Positions 35,918 through 45,332 of a stretch of DNA of 64,000 bases are shown in pieces. Below the pieces are notes generated by a model. That model made no database searches and was not told the DNA's origin. It worked only from the letters and a program-made list of their open reading frames with translations. The translations under genes were made by a program, and so were the position numbers. The stretch comes from FLUQ01 sp031550605 (GTDB lineage: Bacteria; Desulfobacterota; Desulfovibrionia; Desulfovibrionales; Desulfovibrionaceae), in the NCBI GenBank assembly GCA_031550605.1, contig JAVBOK010000025.1:12871-76870 (forward strand). Direction: 5' to 3'. How positions within the stretch are numbered: the stretch's first letter is position 1; every line of letters starts with the position of its first letter.

Positions 35918-36840
35918 TGCGCCGCCGCCTGTTGCCGCTGGCCGTCCTGCTCTGCGCGACGCTGCTTCCCTTTGCCGCCCAGGCGGGCGCGCCTGTTCCG
36001 CCCGCGCCCGGCGGCGGGACCGACTTGCAGGGCAGGGCCGAAACCGGCGATCCCGCGGCGCAGTATGAACGCGGTAAAATCCTGATGCGCGCGGGGCGCG
36101 ACGGCAACGCGGCGGCCCTGGCGGAATCCGTGGTCTGGTTCCGCAAAAGCGCGGACCAGGGGCATGTGGACGCGGCCTATTTCGCGGGCTATGCCTTCTA
36201 CTCCGGCGTCGGCGTCGCGCAAGACTACGCCCTGGCCCAGAGATATCTGCTGGTCGCGGCGGAAAAGGGCAGCGCCTCCGCCATGTTCACTTTGGGGCAC
36301 ATGCGCCTGCGCGGGGAAGGCCTGGCCCGGAGCGCCCCCCTGGCCGCCGAATGGTACGCCAGGGCGGCGGAAAAGGGCAACGCCAACGCCCAGGCCGGTC
36401 TGGCCATCCTGTACGCCGAAGGCCAGGGCGTGCCCAGGGACGGAGCCAAAGCCGTCAGCCTGGGCATAGCGGCGGCGGAGCAGGGCAACATCACCGCCAT
36501 GTACAACCTGGGCATTATTTACGCCAAAGGCGAAGCGGTTCCGCGCCACCCGGCCAGGGCCATGTACTGGCTGCGCTATGCGGCGGCCAACGGGTATTTT
36601 CCAGCGGCCTTTTCCCTTGGCAGGCACTACTGCAACGGGCTCGGGGCCATGAAGCCCGACCCGGTCCAGGCTTCCCTCTGGCTGCAGGTTGCTCTGACCA
36701 TGGATCCCAACAGCCGGGAAAGCCTGGAACTATTCACCAAACTCAGTCTGACGCGACAGCAGACGCAGGCCGTCAACGCAACGTTGGCCCGCTGGGAACG
36801 CGAAGGCATCCCCATGCCCACGGGGCCGGAACCGCAATAA
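35917..36840 (+). CDS. Exported Sel1-repeat protein
   Basis: The protein has 307 residues. A signal peptide (about 1-23) predicts export. Residues about 40-265 contain five to six Sel1-like (TPR-related) repeats of about 36 residues with the pattern A..LG..Y..G.GV..D...A..W...AA..G. Such repeats are protein-binding scaffolds, often periplasmic. The start overlaps the proS stop and xseA starts 3 bases after its end. Confidence 0.9.
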   Translation: MRRRLLPLAVLLCATLLPFAAQAGAPVPPAPGGGTDLQGRAETGDPAAQYERGKILMRAGRDGNAAALAESVVWFRKSADQGHVDAAYFAGYAFYSGVGVAQDYALAQRYLLVAAEKGSASAMFTLGHMRLRGEGLARSAPLAAEWYARAAEKGNANAQAGLAILYAEGQGVPRDGAKAVSLGIAAAEQGNITAMYNLGIIYAKGEAVPRHPARAMYWLRYAAANGYFPAAFSLGRHYCNGLGAMKPDPVQASLWLQVALTMDPNSRESLELFTKLSLTRQQTQAVNATLARWEREGIPMPTGPEPQ

Positions 36841-36842
36841 CC

Positions 36843-38153
36843 ATGAGCGACGCCATCCTCACCGTCAGCCAGCTGACCCGCTCGGTCAAATCTTTGCTGG
36901 AAGGGGCTTTTCCTTTCGTCTGGGTGCGCGGCCAGGTAAGCAACTGCGCGCGGCCGTCCAGCGGGCATTTATATTTCAGCCTCAAGGACGAGGAAGCGGT
37001 CATCAACGCCGTGTGGTTCAAGGGCCAGCAAAAAGACGCCGAGGCTTTCGACCCGCTGACCGGCGAAGTATTCGAGGATGGTCCCCGCCCCGGTCTGGCC
37101 GCCGTTCTGGAAAACGGACGGGAAATCATCTGCGCCGGGCGGCTTTCCGTGTACCCGCCGCGCGGCGCGTACCAACTGGTGGTGGAACTGGCCCAGGACG
37201 CGGGCCAGGGCCGTCTGCATCTGGAATTCGAGCGCATCAAGACCCGCCTTGCGGCCAAAGGCTATTTCAGCCTTGAGCGAAAACGCCCCCTGCCCCGCAA
37301 CCCCGACCGCGCCGCCCTGATCACCGCGCCGGGCGGGGCCGCTGTCCGCGATTTTCTGCGCATGGCCGGCGAACGGGGCGTGGGAAGCGAGATGCGCATA
37401 TACCCGGTGTTGGTGCAGGGCGACGCCGCGCCGAAGCAGATCGCCGACGCTCTGGATACCGTCAGCCGCGAAGGCTGGGCGCGGGTCGCCGTGCTGCTGC
37501 GCGGGGGCGGGTCGCTGGAAGACCTGTGGGCCTTCAACGCCGAGTCCGTGGCGGATGCGATTTTCCGCTGCGCGGTGCCCGTGCTGACCGGCGTCGGGCA
37601 CGAGGTGGACATCAGCATCGCCGACCTTGTGGCCGATGCGCGCGCGGCGACGCCCACCCACGCGGCCCAGCTTTTGTGGGTGGAAAAGCGCGAACTGGCC
37701 CAGCGCCTGGACGAGATGGAACTTGGCCTGGGCAGGGCCTGGACGCGCGGCGACGCATGGCGTGAAAGCCGTCTGGCCGCCCTGTCCGCGCGGCTGGGCA
37801 CCCTGTCCCCGACCCGGGCGCTGGATCGGTGGGAAGAAACGCTGGTCCAATCCGGAAAACGGTTGCACAGCGCCGTCCTCCATGCCCTGGACAGGCGGGA
37901 CGCGCGCCTGGACGCCCTGGGCCCGCGTCTGCTCCGGGCCGCGGAAGGCGCCCTGGCCCGCGCCGAACGGCGTTTTGACCGTCTGGCGCCGGCGCTGGCG
38001 GCCCTTGACCCCATGCGGCCCCTGGAGCGGGGTTATGCCCTGGCCCGCGATACACAAGGCCGTTTTGTCCGTTCCGTCCGCGACGTACATCCGGGTGACG
38101 CCCTGGATCTGATGGTCCGCGACGGAACCATCCCGGTAACGGTGAAACCATGA
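36843..38153 (+). CDS. xseA: Exodeoxyribonuclease VII large subunit
   Basis: The protein has 436 residues. It has an N-terminal OB-fold (VWVRGQVSN), the catalytic core with ALITAPGGAAVRDFL, the family block RGGGSLEDLWAFN, the GVGHEVDISIADLVAD motif, and a long helical C-terminal arm. It degrades single-stranded DNA with XseB, which is encoded two genes on. The ribosome-binding site is poor, as expected for a start 2 bases after the previous stop. Confidence 0.96.
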   Translation: MSDAILTVSQLTRSVKSLLEGAFPFVWVRGQVSNCARPSSGHLYFSLKDEEAVINAVWFKGQQKDAEAFDPLTGEVFEDGPRPGLAAVLENGREIICAGRLSVYPPRGAYQLVVELAQDAGQGRLHLEFERIKTRLAAKGYFSLERKRPLPRNPDRAALITAPGGAAVRDFLRMAGERGVGSEMRIYPVLVQGDAAPKQIADALDTVSREGWARVAVLLRGGGSLEDLWAFNAESVADAIFRCAVPVLTGVGHEVDISIADLVADARAATPTHAAQLLWVEKRELAQRLDEMELGLGRAWTRGDAWRESRLAALSARLGTLSPTRALDRWEETLVQSGKRLHSAVLHALDRRDARLDALGPRLLRAAEGALARAERRFDRLAPALAALDPMRPLERGYALARDTQGRFVRSVRDVHPGDALDLMVRDGTIPVTVKP

Positions 38154-38243
38154 ACACCGCCCGCGGGGAGCCGTCCCGCGCCTTCGGCGTTTTGCCCCGC
38201 GCAGGCGGGAAGGCCCGGCCCCCCGGCCGCGACAGGTGACAGC

Positions 38244-39227
38244 ATGCTCCACGCGCGCAAATGTTTTTCCCGGTTTTGCATCACGGCGGCGCTTTTCGCC
38301 CTGGTCTGCGCACAGACCGCCTGCGCCGCCGGCGTTGCGGCCGTCCCGCAGCGGCCGTCCCCGGTCATTTCCCTGGATATTCCGGCCCAGGTCCACGACG
38401 GCCAGGCTTTCGCGGTGTCCCTGACCGCATCCGCCGCGGCGGACGGCACGAATATCCGCACCGTGACGTTTCAATTTCTGGACAGAAACGTCACGGCCGC
38501 CGCAACGCCGGTAAAAAACAGACCGTCCGTCGTGGCTGCCACGGCCCTGTTGCCCGTGCCCCTGGGGCACAAGGACGGCCTGTACCCCGTGAGCTGGAAC
38601 GCCGCCTGCTCCGACGGCGTCCGCACGGGCAGTTCCGGCACCATCCGGGTCGTGCGCAAAGAATACCCCGCGCAGCAACTGACTCTGGAGCAGAAATACG
38701 TCACCCCGGACCCGACGCTGAAAGACCGCATCGCCAGAGAAAGCAAACAACTGGGCGCGGCGCTTGGAACCATGAGCCCCGACCGGTTCTGGGTCCTGCC
38801 GCTGGCCCGGCCCGTGCCCGGCAGTTTGTCCAGCGTCTTCGGCCTGCGCCGGGTGCTTAACGGCCAGCCGCGCGGCGCGCACAAAGGGTTGGATTTCAGG
38901 GGCGCGACAGGAACCCCCATCACGGTTCTGGCTCCGGGAAAGGTTGTTTTGGCCGGCGATTTTTATTATCCTGGAAAATTCGTGGTGATCGATCACGGCC
39001 AGGGCGTGGTCAGCATCTCCATGCACATGTCGAAAATCGACGCCGCCGCCGGCCAGCGGGTCAAAAACGGCGATGTCATCGGCCGGATCGGCGCCACGGG
39101 CCGGGTTACGGGACCCCACCTGCACCTGGGCCTTTCCGTGCTGGGGCAAAGCGTCGACCCCCTGCCTCTGCTGGAAAAAGGAGCCGACACGTGGGAACCG
39201 AAAGATCCGGTAAAGGAAAATCCGTGA
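38244..39227 (+). CDS. M23 family metallopeptidase (LytM-type)
   Basis: The protein has 327 residues. A signal peptide (about 1-29) and an Ig-like N-terminal part precede an M23 domain (about 205-310) with both zinc motifs, GAHKGLDF (HxxxD) and GPHLHLGL (HxH). The zinc site appears complete, so it is probably an active cell-wall endopeptidase in the periplasm. AGGTGA precedes the start. Its stop overlaps the xseB GTG start. Confidence 0.92.
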   Translation: MLHARKCFSRFCITAALFALVCAQTACAAGVAAVPQRPSPVISLDIPAQVHDGQAFAVSLTASAAADGTNIRTVTFQFLDRNVTAAATPVKNRPSVVAATALLPVPLGHKDGLYPVSWNAACSDGVRTGSSGTIRVVRKEYPAQQLTLEQKYVTPDPTLKDRIARESKQLGAALGTMSPDRFWVLPLARPVPGSLSSVFGLRRVLNGQPRGAHKGLDFRGATGTPITVLAPGKVVLAGDFYYPGKFVVIDHGQGVVSISMHMSKIDAAAGQRVKNGDVIGRIGATGRVTGPHLHLGLSVLGQSVDPLPLLEKGADTWEPKDPVKENP

Positions 39228-39472
39228 ACGAAGAGAAGCACAGCTTTGAAAAACAAATGGAGCGTCTGCAACTGGTGGTGGAAACGCTGGAAAAAAGCGA
39301 TCTGCCGCTGGAAAAAAGCGTCGCCCTGTATAAAGAAGGCCAGATGCTCGCCGCTTCCTGCCGGGAACAGCTGGAAAAAGCGCGCCACACCGTGAAAGTT
39401 CAGACCGGGGCTGGTCTGGCGGAATTTGAGACCGCCGGCCCCGGAGCCCCGGGGGCCGAAGAGGAAGCCTGA
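39224..39472 (+). CDS. xseB: Exodeoxyribonuclease VII small subunit
   Basis: The protein has 82 residues and forms two helices with the family signature FEKQMERLQLVVETLE..DLPLEKSVALYKEG. It binds XseA. GTG 39224 is chosen over GTG 39191 because AAAGGA lies 6 bases upstream and the start overlaps the preceding stop. The tail is a short acidic stretch. Confidence 0.94.
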   Translation: MNEEKHSFEKQMERLQLVVETLEKSDLPLEKSVALYKEGQMLAASCREQLEKARHTVKVQTGAGLAEFETAGPGAPGAEEEA

Positions 39473-39473
39473 C

Positions 39474-40391
39474 ATGGATGCCGCCACCGTCAAAGCCCGC
39501 CTGAAGAGCGAAGCCGCCAAGATTGAAGCGTACCTTGCCGTGTGCCTGGACAGCCTGGACAATTTGCCCGCGGGCCTGCGCGAGGCCATGAGCTACAGCC
39601 TGCTGGCCGGCGGCAAACGTCTGCGGCCGGCCCTCTGCCTGGCCTTCGCCAGAGCCTTCGGCCCGGCGGGCCGGGATATGTCCGCCGCCGTTCTGCCCTT
39701 TGCCGCGGCCATCGAATGCATCCACACCTATTCGCTGATCCACGACGATCTGCCTGCCATGGACGACGACGACATGCGCCGGGGGCGGCCTTCCAACCAC
39801 AAACAGTTTGACGAGGCCACCGCCATTCTGGCCGGCGACGCCCTGCTGACCGACGCCTTTTATTTCATGGCTTCCGTCGGGTCAGGGGCGGACGCCCTGC
39901 CGCCGGACCGGGTCCTCGCCGCGATCGCGGTCATGGCCGGGGCCGCCGGAGGACCGGGCATGGTCGGCGGGCAGTTTCTGGACATGGCGTACACGAACGG
40001 CGCGCCGCCCGACCTGGCAAAGCTGCGGGCCATGCACGCCCTGAAAACCGGCGCGCTGCTGCGGGCGTCCTGCCTGACCGGGGCCATCCTGGCGGGCGCG
40101 GACAGCGCGGCCCAGGCGGCTGTGGCGGCTTACGGCGCGGCCGTCGGATCCGCTTTCCAGATCATGGACGACGTGCTGGATGAAACCGGCAACGCCTCCG
40201 TTCTGGGCAAACCCGTGGGCAGTGACGCCGCCAATGCCAAAACCACATATCCGTCGCTGCTGGGTATCGAGAAAAGCCTCGCCCTGGCCCGCGAAGAGGT
40301 GGAAAAAGCCATATCCGCCCTGCCCCGCGCGGGGGAGGAGACCGCCTTTCTGCACGGGCTTGCCCGGTATGTCGTCGACAGAGAACAATGA
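39474..40391 (+). CDS. ispA: Polyprenyl (farnesyl/geranylgeranyl) diphosphate synthase
   Basis: The protein has 305 residues. Both aspartate-rich motifs are present (DDLPAMDDDD and DDVLD), with GGKRLRPAL at the start. It condenses C5 units made by the methylerythritol phosphate pathway. Small residues before the first aspartate motif fit a short-chain product (C15-C20), but chain length cannot be fixed by eye. It starts 1 base after xseB. Confidence 0.94.
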   Translation: MDAATVKARLKSEAAKIEAYLAVCLDSLDNLPAGLREAMSYSLLAGGKRLRPALCLAFARAFGPAGRDMSAAVLPFAAAIECIHTYSLIHDDLPAMDDDDMRRGRPSNHKQFDEATAILAGDALLTDAFYFMASVGSGADALPPDRVLAAIAVMAGAAGGPGMVGGQFLDMAYTNGAPPDLAKLRAMHALKTGALLRASCLTGAILAGADSAAQAAVAAYGAAVGSAFQIMDDVLDETGNASVLGKPVGSDAANAKTTYPSLLGIEKSLALAREEVEKAISALPRAGEETAFLHGLARYVVDREQ

Positions 40392-40398
40392 GCATCAT

Positions 40399-42399
40399 AT
40401 GAGCGAACCCTGTATATCCGAGACCCCGCTGCTTTCCTCTCTTGCCGCGCCGGGGGACATCGCGCGCCTTTCCGGCGAGGACCAGGAACGCCTGGCCGCC
40501 GAAATCCGCCGGACCATCGTGGCTACGGTGGCCCGCACCGGCGGACACCTGTCCGCTTCCCTCGGGGTGGTCGAACTGACCATGGCCCTGCTTTCGGCCT
40601 TTGACCCGCGCAGAGACAAAATCGTCTGGGACGTGGGGCACCAAACCTACGCTTACAAATTGCTGACCGGCCGGCTGGAGCGCTTCCACACCCTGCGTCA
40701 GCTTGACGGCGTATGCGGCTTTCCCAGCCGCGCGGAAAGCCCGTATGACCACTTCGGGGTCGGGCATTCGTCCACGTCCATATCCGCGGCTCTGGGCATG
40801 GCCCACGCCCGCGATCTGGCCGCCGCGGCAAAAGGCGAAAAGGACGGCAGCCATGTGATCGCCGTCATCGGCGACGGATCCATGACCGCCGGCCTGGCCT
40901 ACGAAGGGCTGAATCAGGCCGGGGCCGCGGGCAGACGGCTGATCGTCATCCTTAACGACAACGAGCTGTCCATTTCCCGCAACGTGGGCGCGCTGTCCTT
41001 TTTTCTCAGCCGCAGCCTGTCCGCTCCCTGGATACGCCGCACCAAGCGCGAAGTGGAAGAATGGCTGTCGTCCATTCCGCGCATCGGTTCCGACATCACG
41101 TCCTGGGTGAAAAAAGGCCAGCACAGCCTGAAGGGGTTCTTCACCCCCGGCATGCTGTTCGAGGCTTTTCGCTTCAACTACATGGGTCCCGTGGACGGGC
41201 ATGACATGAAAGCCCTGACCAAGGCCCTGGATGTGGCCAAACAGGTGGACAAGCCCGTGCTGGTGCATGTGATGACCGTCAAGGGCAAGGGGTACGCCCC
41301 GGCGGAACAGAACCCCGTGCGCTATCACGGGGTCGGCCGTTTCGCCCCGGAAACGGGCCTGACGGAAAAAGCGACGGATGCCGCATCCGTGCCCACCTAT
41401 ACGGACGTGTTCGGCAAAACCGCCGTGGAGCTTGCGGAAAAGGACCCCCGCGTCGTGGCCATCACCGCCGCCATGCCCGAAGGCACCGGCCTTGCCGCCT
41501 TTGCCGAGCGTTTTCCCGAACGCTTCGTTGATGTGGGCATCTGCGAACAGCACGCCGTGACCTTTGCCGCGGGCCTTGCCGCCCAGGGGTTCCGCCCCCT
41601 CGTGGCCGTTTATTCCACTTTTCTGCAGCGTTCGTACGACCAGATCGTGCATGACGTCTGCCTGCAGAATCTGCCGGTCGTGTTCTGCATCGACCGGGCG
41701 GGCCTGGTGGGCGAGGACGGGGCCACGCACCAGGGTGTTTTTGACATCGCCTATCTGCGCCACGTGCCGGGCATGACCATTCTGGCCCCCAAAGACGAAG
41801 CGGAACTGCGCGCCGCCCTGGTCACGGCCGTGAACCACGGCGGTCCCGTGGCCATCCGCTACCCGCGCGGCGCGGGCGTGGGCGCGGACCGGACGGGCGA
41901 AGCATCCCCCCTGCCGCCCGGCCGGATGGAATGCCTGCGCGAAAGCGACAGCGGCGTCGCCGTGCTGGCGGCCGGTCCCGTCGCCCTTGCCGCAAAAGCC
42001 GCCGCGGACAGCCTGGCCGCGACGGACGGCAAAAGCGCCGCCGTGTACAACGTCCGATGGATCAAACCGTTGCCGGAAGACGACATCCTGGGCATGGCCC
42101 GGTCCTGTTCCGCACTGCTTCTGGCGGAAGAAGCGACTCTGGCGGGCGGCTTCAGTTCCGCGGTATTGGAATTGCTAAGCGACCATGGTCTTTTTCCCGG
42201 CCTTGCCGTCAAACGTATGGGCCTGCCCGATAAATTCGTTGAGCACGGCTCGGCCGCCGCATTACGGTCACGGTACGGCCTGGATATCGAAGGCATTATA
42301 AACGGGTTGCGGAACTGCTTCCCAATTCCGGAAAAACAGGGTACTGGCGTAAAGACAACACAAAAGACGCCGACAGGTTCCCGATCTCGGCGGAAGTAA
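40399..42399 (+). CDS. dxs: 1-deoxy-D-xylulose-5-phosphate synthase
   Basis: The protein has 666 residues. It has the thiamine-diphosphate motif GDGSMTAGLAYEGLNQAG..NDNE, the early GHQTYAYKLLTGR block and the transketolase-type DRAGLVGEDGATHQG. It makes deoxyxylulose phosphate from pyruvate and glyceraldehyde phosphate, the first step to isoprenoids. ATG 40399 is 7 bases after ispA. The last 25 residues are a basic, Thr/Ser/Lys-rich tail beyond the usual end. The coding sequence for this tail contains the sigma-28 promoter for motA. Confidence 0.96.
   Translation: MSEPCISETPLLSSLAAPGDIARLSGEDQERLAAEIRRTIVATVARTGGHLSASLGVVELTMALLSAFDPRRDKIVWDVGHQTYAYKLLTGRLERFHTLRQLDGVCGFPSRAESPYDHFGVGHSSTSISAALGMAHARDLAAAAKGEKDGSHVIAVIGDGSMTAGLAYEGLNQAGAAGRRLIVILNDNELSISRNVGALSFFLSRSLSAPWIRRTKREVEEWLSSIPRIGSDITSWVKKGQHSLKGFFTPGMLFEAFRFNYMGPVDGHDMKALTKALDVAKQVDKPVLVHVMTVKGKGYAPAEQNPVRYHGVGRFAPETGLTEKATDAASVPTYTDVFGKTAVELAEKDPRVVAITAAMPEGTGLAAFAERFPERFVDVGICEQHAVTFAAGLAAQGFRPLVAVYSTFLQRSYDQIVHDVCLQNLPVVFCIDRAGLVGEDGATHQGVFDIAYLRHVPGMTILAPKDEAELRAALVTAVNHGGPVAIRYPRGAGVGADRTGEASPLPPGRMECLRESDSGVAVLAAGPVALAAKAAADSLAATDGKSAAVYNVRWIKPLPEDDILGMARSCSALLLAEEATLAGGFSSAVLELLSDHGLFPGLAVKRMGLPDKFVEHGSAAALRSRYGLDIEGIINGLRNCFPIPEKQGTGVKTTQKTPTGSRSRRK
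42350..42376 (+). promoter_or_regulatory. Probable sigma-28 (FliA) promoter of motA
   Basis: TAAA, 15 bases, then GCCGACAG, against the flagellar sigma-28 consensus TAAA-N15-GCCGATAA. It lies inside the 3' end of dxs. The predicted transcript starts near 42384, about 48 bases before motA. Confidence 0.65.
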
Positions 42400-42431
42400 T
42401 TTGCGCGGAACAGCACGTTTTCGGAGCTCAC

Positions 42432-43286
42432 ATGGTTGTCATTGTCGGTCTGCTTATCGTTTTTGCCTGCGTCGGCGGCGGCTACGTTATGGAAGGCGGC
42501 AAGTTCTCCCTGCTGGCGCATTCGGCGCCGGCGGAACTGCTCATTATCCTCGGCGCGGGGGTCGGATCGTTTATCGCGTCCGGCACCGGGTACTCACTGA
42601 AGCTTTCCGGCAAGGGCCTGATCCACATCATCACCGGCCACACGCCCGGCAAGGCCGAATACATGGAACTGATGGCCGTGCTTTTCGCCCTGTTCTCCAA
42701 AATGCACCGCGAGGGCGTCATCAGCATTGAAAAAGACATCGAACACCCGGACCAGAGCCCGATGTTCCAACGATATCCGAAAATCGCCAAAGACAAGGAC
42801 GCCTGCTTTTTCATCGGCGACACGTTGCGCATCTATCTGACCACCGGCAACGCCGGGGAACTGGACAAACTGATGGCCGTGGACATGGAGGCCATGCACG
42901 AAGAGGAAATGATCCCCGCCCACGCGGTTTCGCACATGGCCGAATCGCTGCCCGGCATGGGCATTGTGGCCGCCGTTCTGGGGGTCGTGCTGACCATGGC
43001 CAAAATCAATGAACCGCCGGAAGTGCTGGGCGCATCCATCGGCGCCGCCCTGGTGGGCACATTCATGGGCATTCTGCTCTGTTACGGCATCGTGGGCCCC
43101 ATGGGCGCGCGCATGGCCGCCATTGCCACGGAACGCGAGCTCTTCTTCCGCGCCATCCGTGAAGCCGTCGCCGCCGCCGTGCGCGGATCCAGCCCCATGG
43201 TGGCCCTGGAATACGGCCGCCGCGCCATCCCCCTGGCCTTCCGGCCCACGTTCCACGAAATGGAACAAAAGCTGAAAGGCGGCTGA
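42432..43286 (+). CDS. motA: Flagellar motor stator protein MotA
   Basis: The protein has 284 residues with four membrane helices: two near the N-terminus and two at about 170-225. A cytoplasmic loop carries charged residues that contact the rotor, and the block MAESLPGMGIVAAVLGVVLTM is typical. With MotB it forms the proton- or sodium-driven stator. A GGAG site precedes the start. Two motB genes follow. Confidence 0.95.
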   Translation: MVVIVGLLIVFACVGGGYVMEGGKFSLLAHSAPAELLIILGAGVGSFIASGTGYSLKLSGKGLIHIITGHTPGKAEYMELMAVLFALFSKMHREGVISIEKDIEHPDQSPMFQRYPKIAKDKDACFFIGDTLRIYLTTGNAGELDKLMAVDMEAMHEEEMIPAHAVSHMAESLPGMGIVAAVLGVVLTMAKINEPPEVLGASIGAALVGTFMGILLCYGIVGPMGARMAAIATERELFFRAIREAVAAAVRGSSPMVALEYGRRAIPLAFRPTFHEMEQKLKGG

Positions 43287-43316
43287 TGCCCCGAGCGGGT
43301 CAAGGAGCCTGCTGCT

Positions 43317-44030
43317 ATGAGCGGTTCATGGAAAGTGGCTTACGCCGACTTCGTGACGGCCATGATGGCCTTCTTTTTGCTGATGTGGATCCTGAACATG
43401 GCCCCCAAGGAGACAAAACAGGGGCTGGCCGGCTATTTCGCCCTGAATTCCCAGTTCGATTCCAGCGCCACTTCCCCGGTCGCCAACAACCCCCTGATTC
43501 AGAAAGTGACCGTGCTGGATACCCGCGAATTCAAAATGAGCGAGATCGACAAGTCGAATTACGCCATCATCAACGAATTGAAAAATTTCCTCCTGGCCGA
43601 CGCGATCCCCTCCAACTCCACCGGGATCAGTTCCACCAGCGTCGGCGTCCTGCTGCATGTGACCGGGGATGCGATGTTCAGCCCCAACTCCGTGAATATT
43701 TCGCCTGAGGGGGCTAAAATTCTTGATGAAGTCGCCACCATCCTGAAAAAATACAAGGTGTATCTGGTCGTGCGCGGCCATAGCGCCGCCGGGGAGACAG
43801 GCGCGCCGGACTATCCGTCCAAATGGGAACTGTCGTCCGCCAGGGCCACGGCGGCCATGCGCTATCTTATCGACAGGGGCGGCATCGATCCGACCCTTGT
43901 CCGCGCGGTGGCCTATGCCGACACCCGGCCGCAGGTCGCCGACACGGACCCGGACGCCGCGTCCAAGAACAGGCGGGTGGAATTTTATTTCCACCGGCCG
44001 GAAGTCACATCCGCCGTGGTGGGGTACTAG
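43317..44030 (+). CDS. motB: Flagellar motor protein MotB, first copy
   Basis: The protein has 237 residues. One membrane helix (about 10-28) carries the ion-binding aspartate Asp11 in YADFVTAMMAFF. A linker leads to an OmpA-like peptidoglycan-binding domain (about 105-235) with RGHSAAGE and KNRRVEFYF. It anchors the stator to the wall. It lies 30 bases after motA behind AAGGAG. Its first 43 residues are identical to those of the next gene. Confidence 0.95.
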   Translation: MSGSWKVAYADFVTAMMAFFLLMWILNMAPKETKQGLAGYFALNSQFDSSATSPVANNPLIQKVTVLDTREFKMSEIDKSNYAIINELKNFLLADAIPSNSTGISSTSVGVLLHVTGDAMFSPNSVNISPEGAKILDEVATILKKYKVYLVVRGHSAAGETGAPDYPSKWELSSARATAAMRYLIDRGGIDPTLVRAVAYADTRPQVADTDPDAASKNRRVEFYFHRPEVTSAVVGY

Positions 44031-44074
44031 AGTTTGTTCGCACATTGAGGGACTGTGTTCCCCAATCCCCCTGG

Positions 44075-44093
44075 CAGGGGAGCGGCTCCCCTG
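44075..44093. terminator. Short hairpin between the two motB genes
   Basis: CAGGGGAG pairs with CTCCCCTG around CGG. It sits in the 254-base gap between motB copies and lacks a T-run, so any effect on read-through is likely partial. Confidence 0.4.
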
Positions 44094-44284
44094 CATCCCC
44101 GGTGTCCGGCGCGGCGCTTCGCGCCACATGCCGGAAAGCGGATAAACGCCGTCCGCAAGGGGACAGCGACGCGCCTTTCGGGTTTCGTTCTTCCGGGTGA
44201 TGCAAGTCCCGAAGCTGCAACGCTTCGACCGCCGCAGGGGCGATGTGAGCAAGCCCCCCAGGGTCGGGGCACGGAGAAGCACGT

Positions 44285-44989
44285 ATGAGCGGTTCATGGA
44301 AAGTGGCCTACGCCGACTTCGTGACGGCCATGATGGCCTTCTTTCTGCTGATGTGGATCCTCAACATGGCCCCCAAGGAAACGAAACAGGGCCTGGCCGG
44401 CTATTTCGCCCTGGACGCGCAGAATGTCTCCAGCGCCACCTCGCCGATCAACGACAGCTCCGGAGTGGTCCGCGTGACCGGTCTGGATACCCGCCAGACG
44501 GCGGAAATTGAAAAATCCCACTACGCCATCGCCCGCACCCTGCAGGATTCCCTGGGCCAGACCCTGCCTTCGAACGCGGCCGGGGTCAGCACGAACCGTT
44601 CCGGAGTGCTGCTGCACACCACGAGCGATGTGCTGTTCTCGCCCAATTCCGTTGAAATTTCCCCCGAAGGAGCCAAAGTCCTGGCTGAAGTCATCAAGGT
44701 CATGAAAAAATACGACGTCTATCTGGTGGCGCGCGGCCATACGTCCAAAGGGGAAACCGGCGCGCCCGATTATCCTTCCAAATGGGAACTGTCCGCCGCC
44801 AGGGCCGCGGCCGCGGTTCGCTATATCCTGGCGCACGGCGATATCAACCCCGCTCGCGTCCGCACCGTGGCCTACGCCGACACCCGCCCTCTGGTTCCCG
44901 ACACCGACGCGGGCGCAGGCGCCAAGAACCGCCGGGTGGAATTCTATTTCCACCGGCCGGAAGTGCTGCCCCCGTCCACAGGATATTAG
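44285..44989 (+). CDS. motB2: Flagellar motor protein MotB, second copy
   Basis: The protein has 234 residues and the same layout as the first copy: membrane helix with Asp11, linker, and OmpA-like domain with RGHTSKGE and KNRRVEFYF. Residues 1-43 are identical to copy one, while the linker (about 44-100) differs strongly and the OmpA domain differs moderately. A GGAG site lies 9 bases upstream. Both copies appear intact, so the cell can make two kinds of stator with one MotA unless another motA exists elsewhere. Confidence 0.94.
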   Translation: MSGSWKVAYADFVTAMMAFFLLMWILNMAPKETKQGLAGYFALDAQNVSSATSPINDSSGVVRVTGLDTRQTAEIEKSHYAIARTLQDSLGQTLPSNAAGVSTNRSGVLLHTTSDVLFSPNSVEISPEGAKVLAEVIKVMKKYDVYLVARGHTSKGETGAPDYPSKWELSAARAAAAVRYILAHGDINPARVRTVAYADTRPLVPDTDAGAGAKNRRVEFYFHRPEVLPPSTGY

Positions 44990-45295
44990 GGCTTTTTCCC
45001 TTTGAGAATGCCCGGCGGATACGCGGCGCAATGAAGCATCCGCCCGCGGGCGAACCGCCGCGCCTTGCCCGCATTCGGGAAATAGAGTTTTGTTTTCCCG
45101 CGCTTGCGCGCAATGCGGCATTCCGGAGGCACAAGGCTCTCCGGACCCGCGTATGGCGCAAATCACAAAAGCGCAATGCCCGGGGCGTATCCGTCGGGAA
45201 AACCCGGCAGCCGGTTTCTTCATTTCCGCCGCGCGATTTCTTCCTTTTCCGTTGCGCGCGGGAATGGAACAAACCACGGTGCCGCAAAATTTCAG
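44990..45295. other. Intergenic region before the gntR promoter
   Basis: About 300 bases between motB2 and the gntR promoter. It is GC-rich for its first two thirds and contains short inverted repeats such as CCGCGCTTGCGCGC-like tracts. No open frame has a ribosome-binding site, and no terminator with a T-run was seen. Confidence 0.45.
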
Positions 45296-45324
45296 TAGAC
45301 ATGTGTTGTCTGACAACATATAAG
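45296..45324 (+). promoter_or_regulatory. Promoter with FadR-type operator in its spacer (gntR operon)
   Basis: TAGACA (45296-45301) and TATAAG (45319-45324) are separated by exactly 17 bases. The last 15 bases of the spacer (45304-45318) are a perfect palindrome TGTTGTC-T-GACAACA, containing the TTGT-N3-ACAA core of FadR-type GntR operators. RNA should start near 45331, only about two bases before the first ATG. A bound repressor would block RNA polymerase directly, which suggests autoregulation. Confidence 0.75.
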
Positions 45325-45332
45325 AAATCACT

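Noticed and set aside
44031..44284. Structured RNA or extra gene between the two motB copies
   Set aside because: Only short hairpins are visible, with no T-run, no conserved RNA motif and no frame with a start signal.
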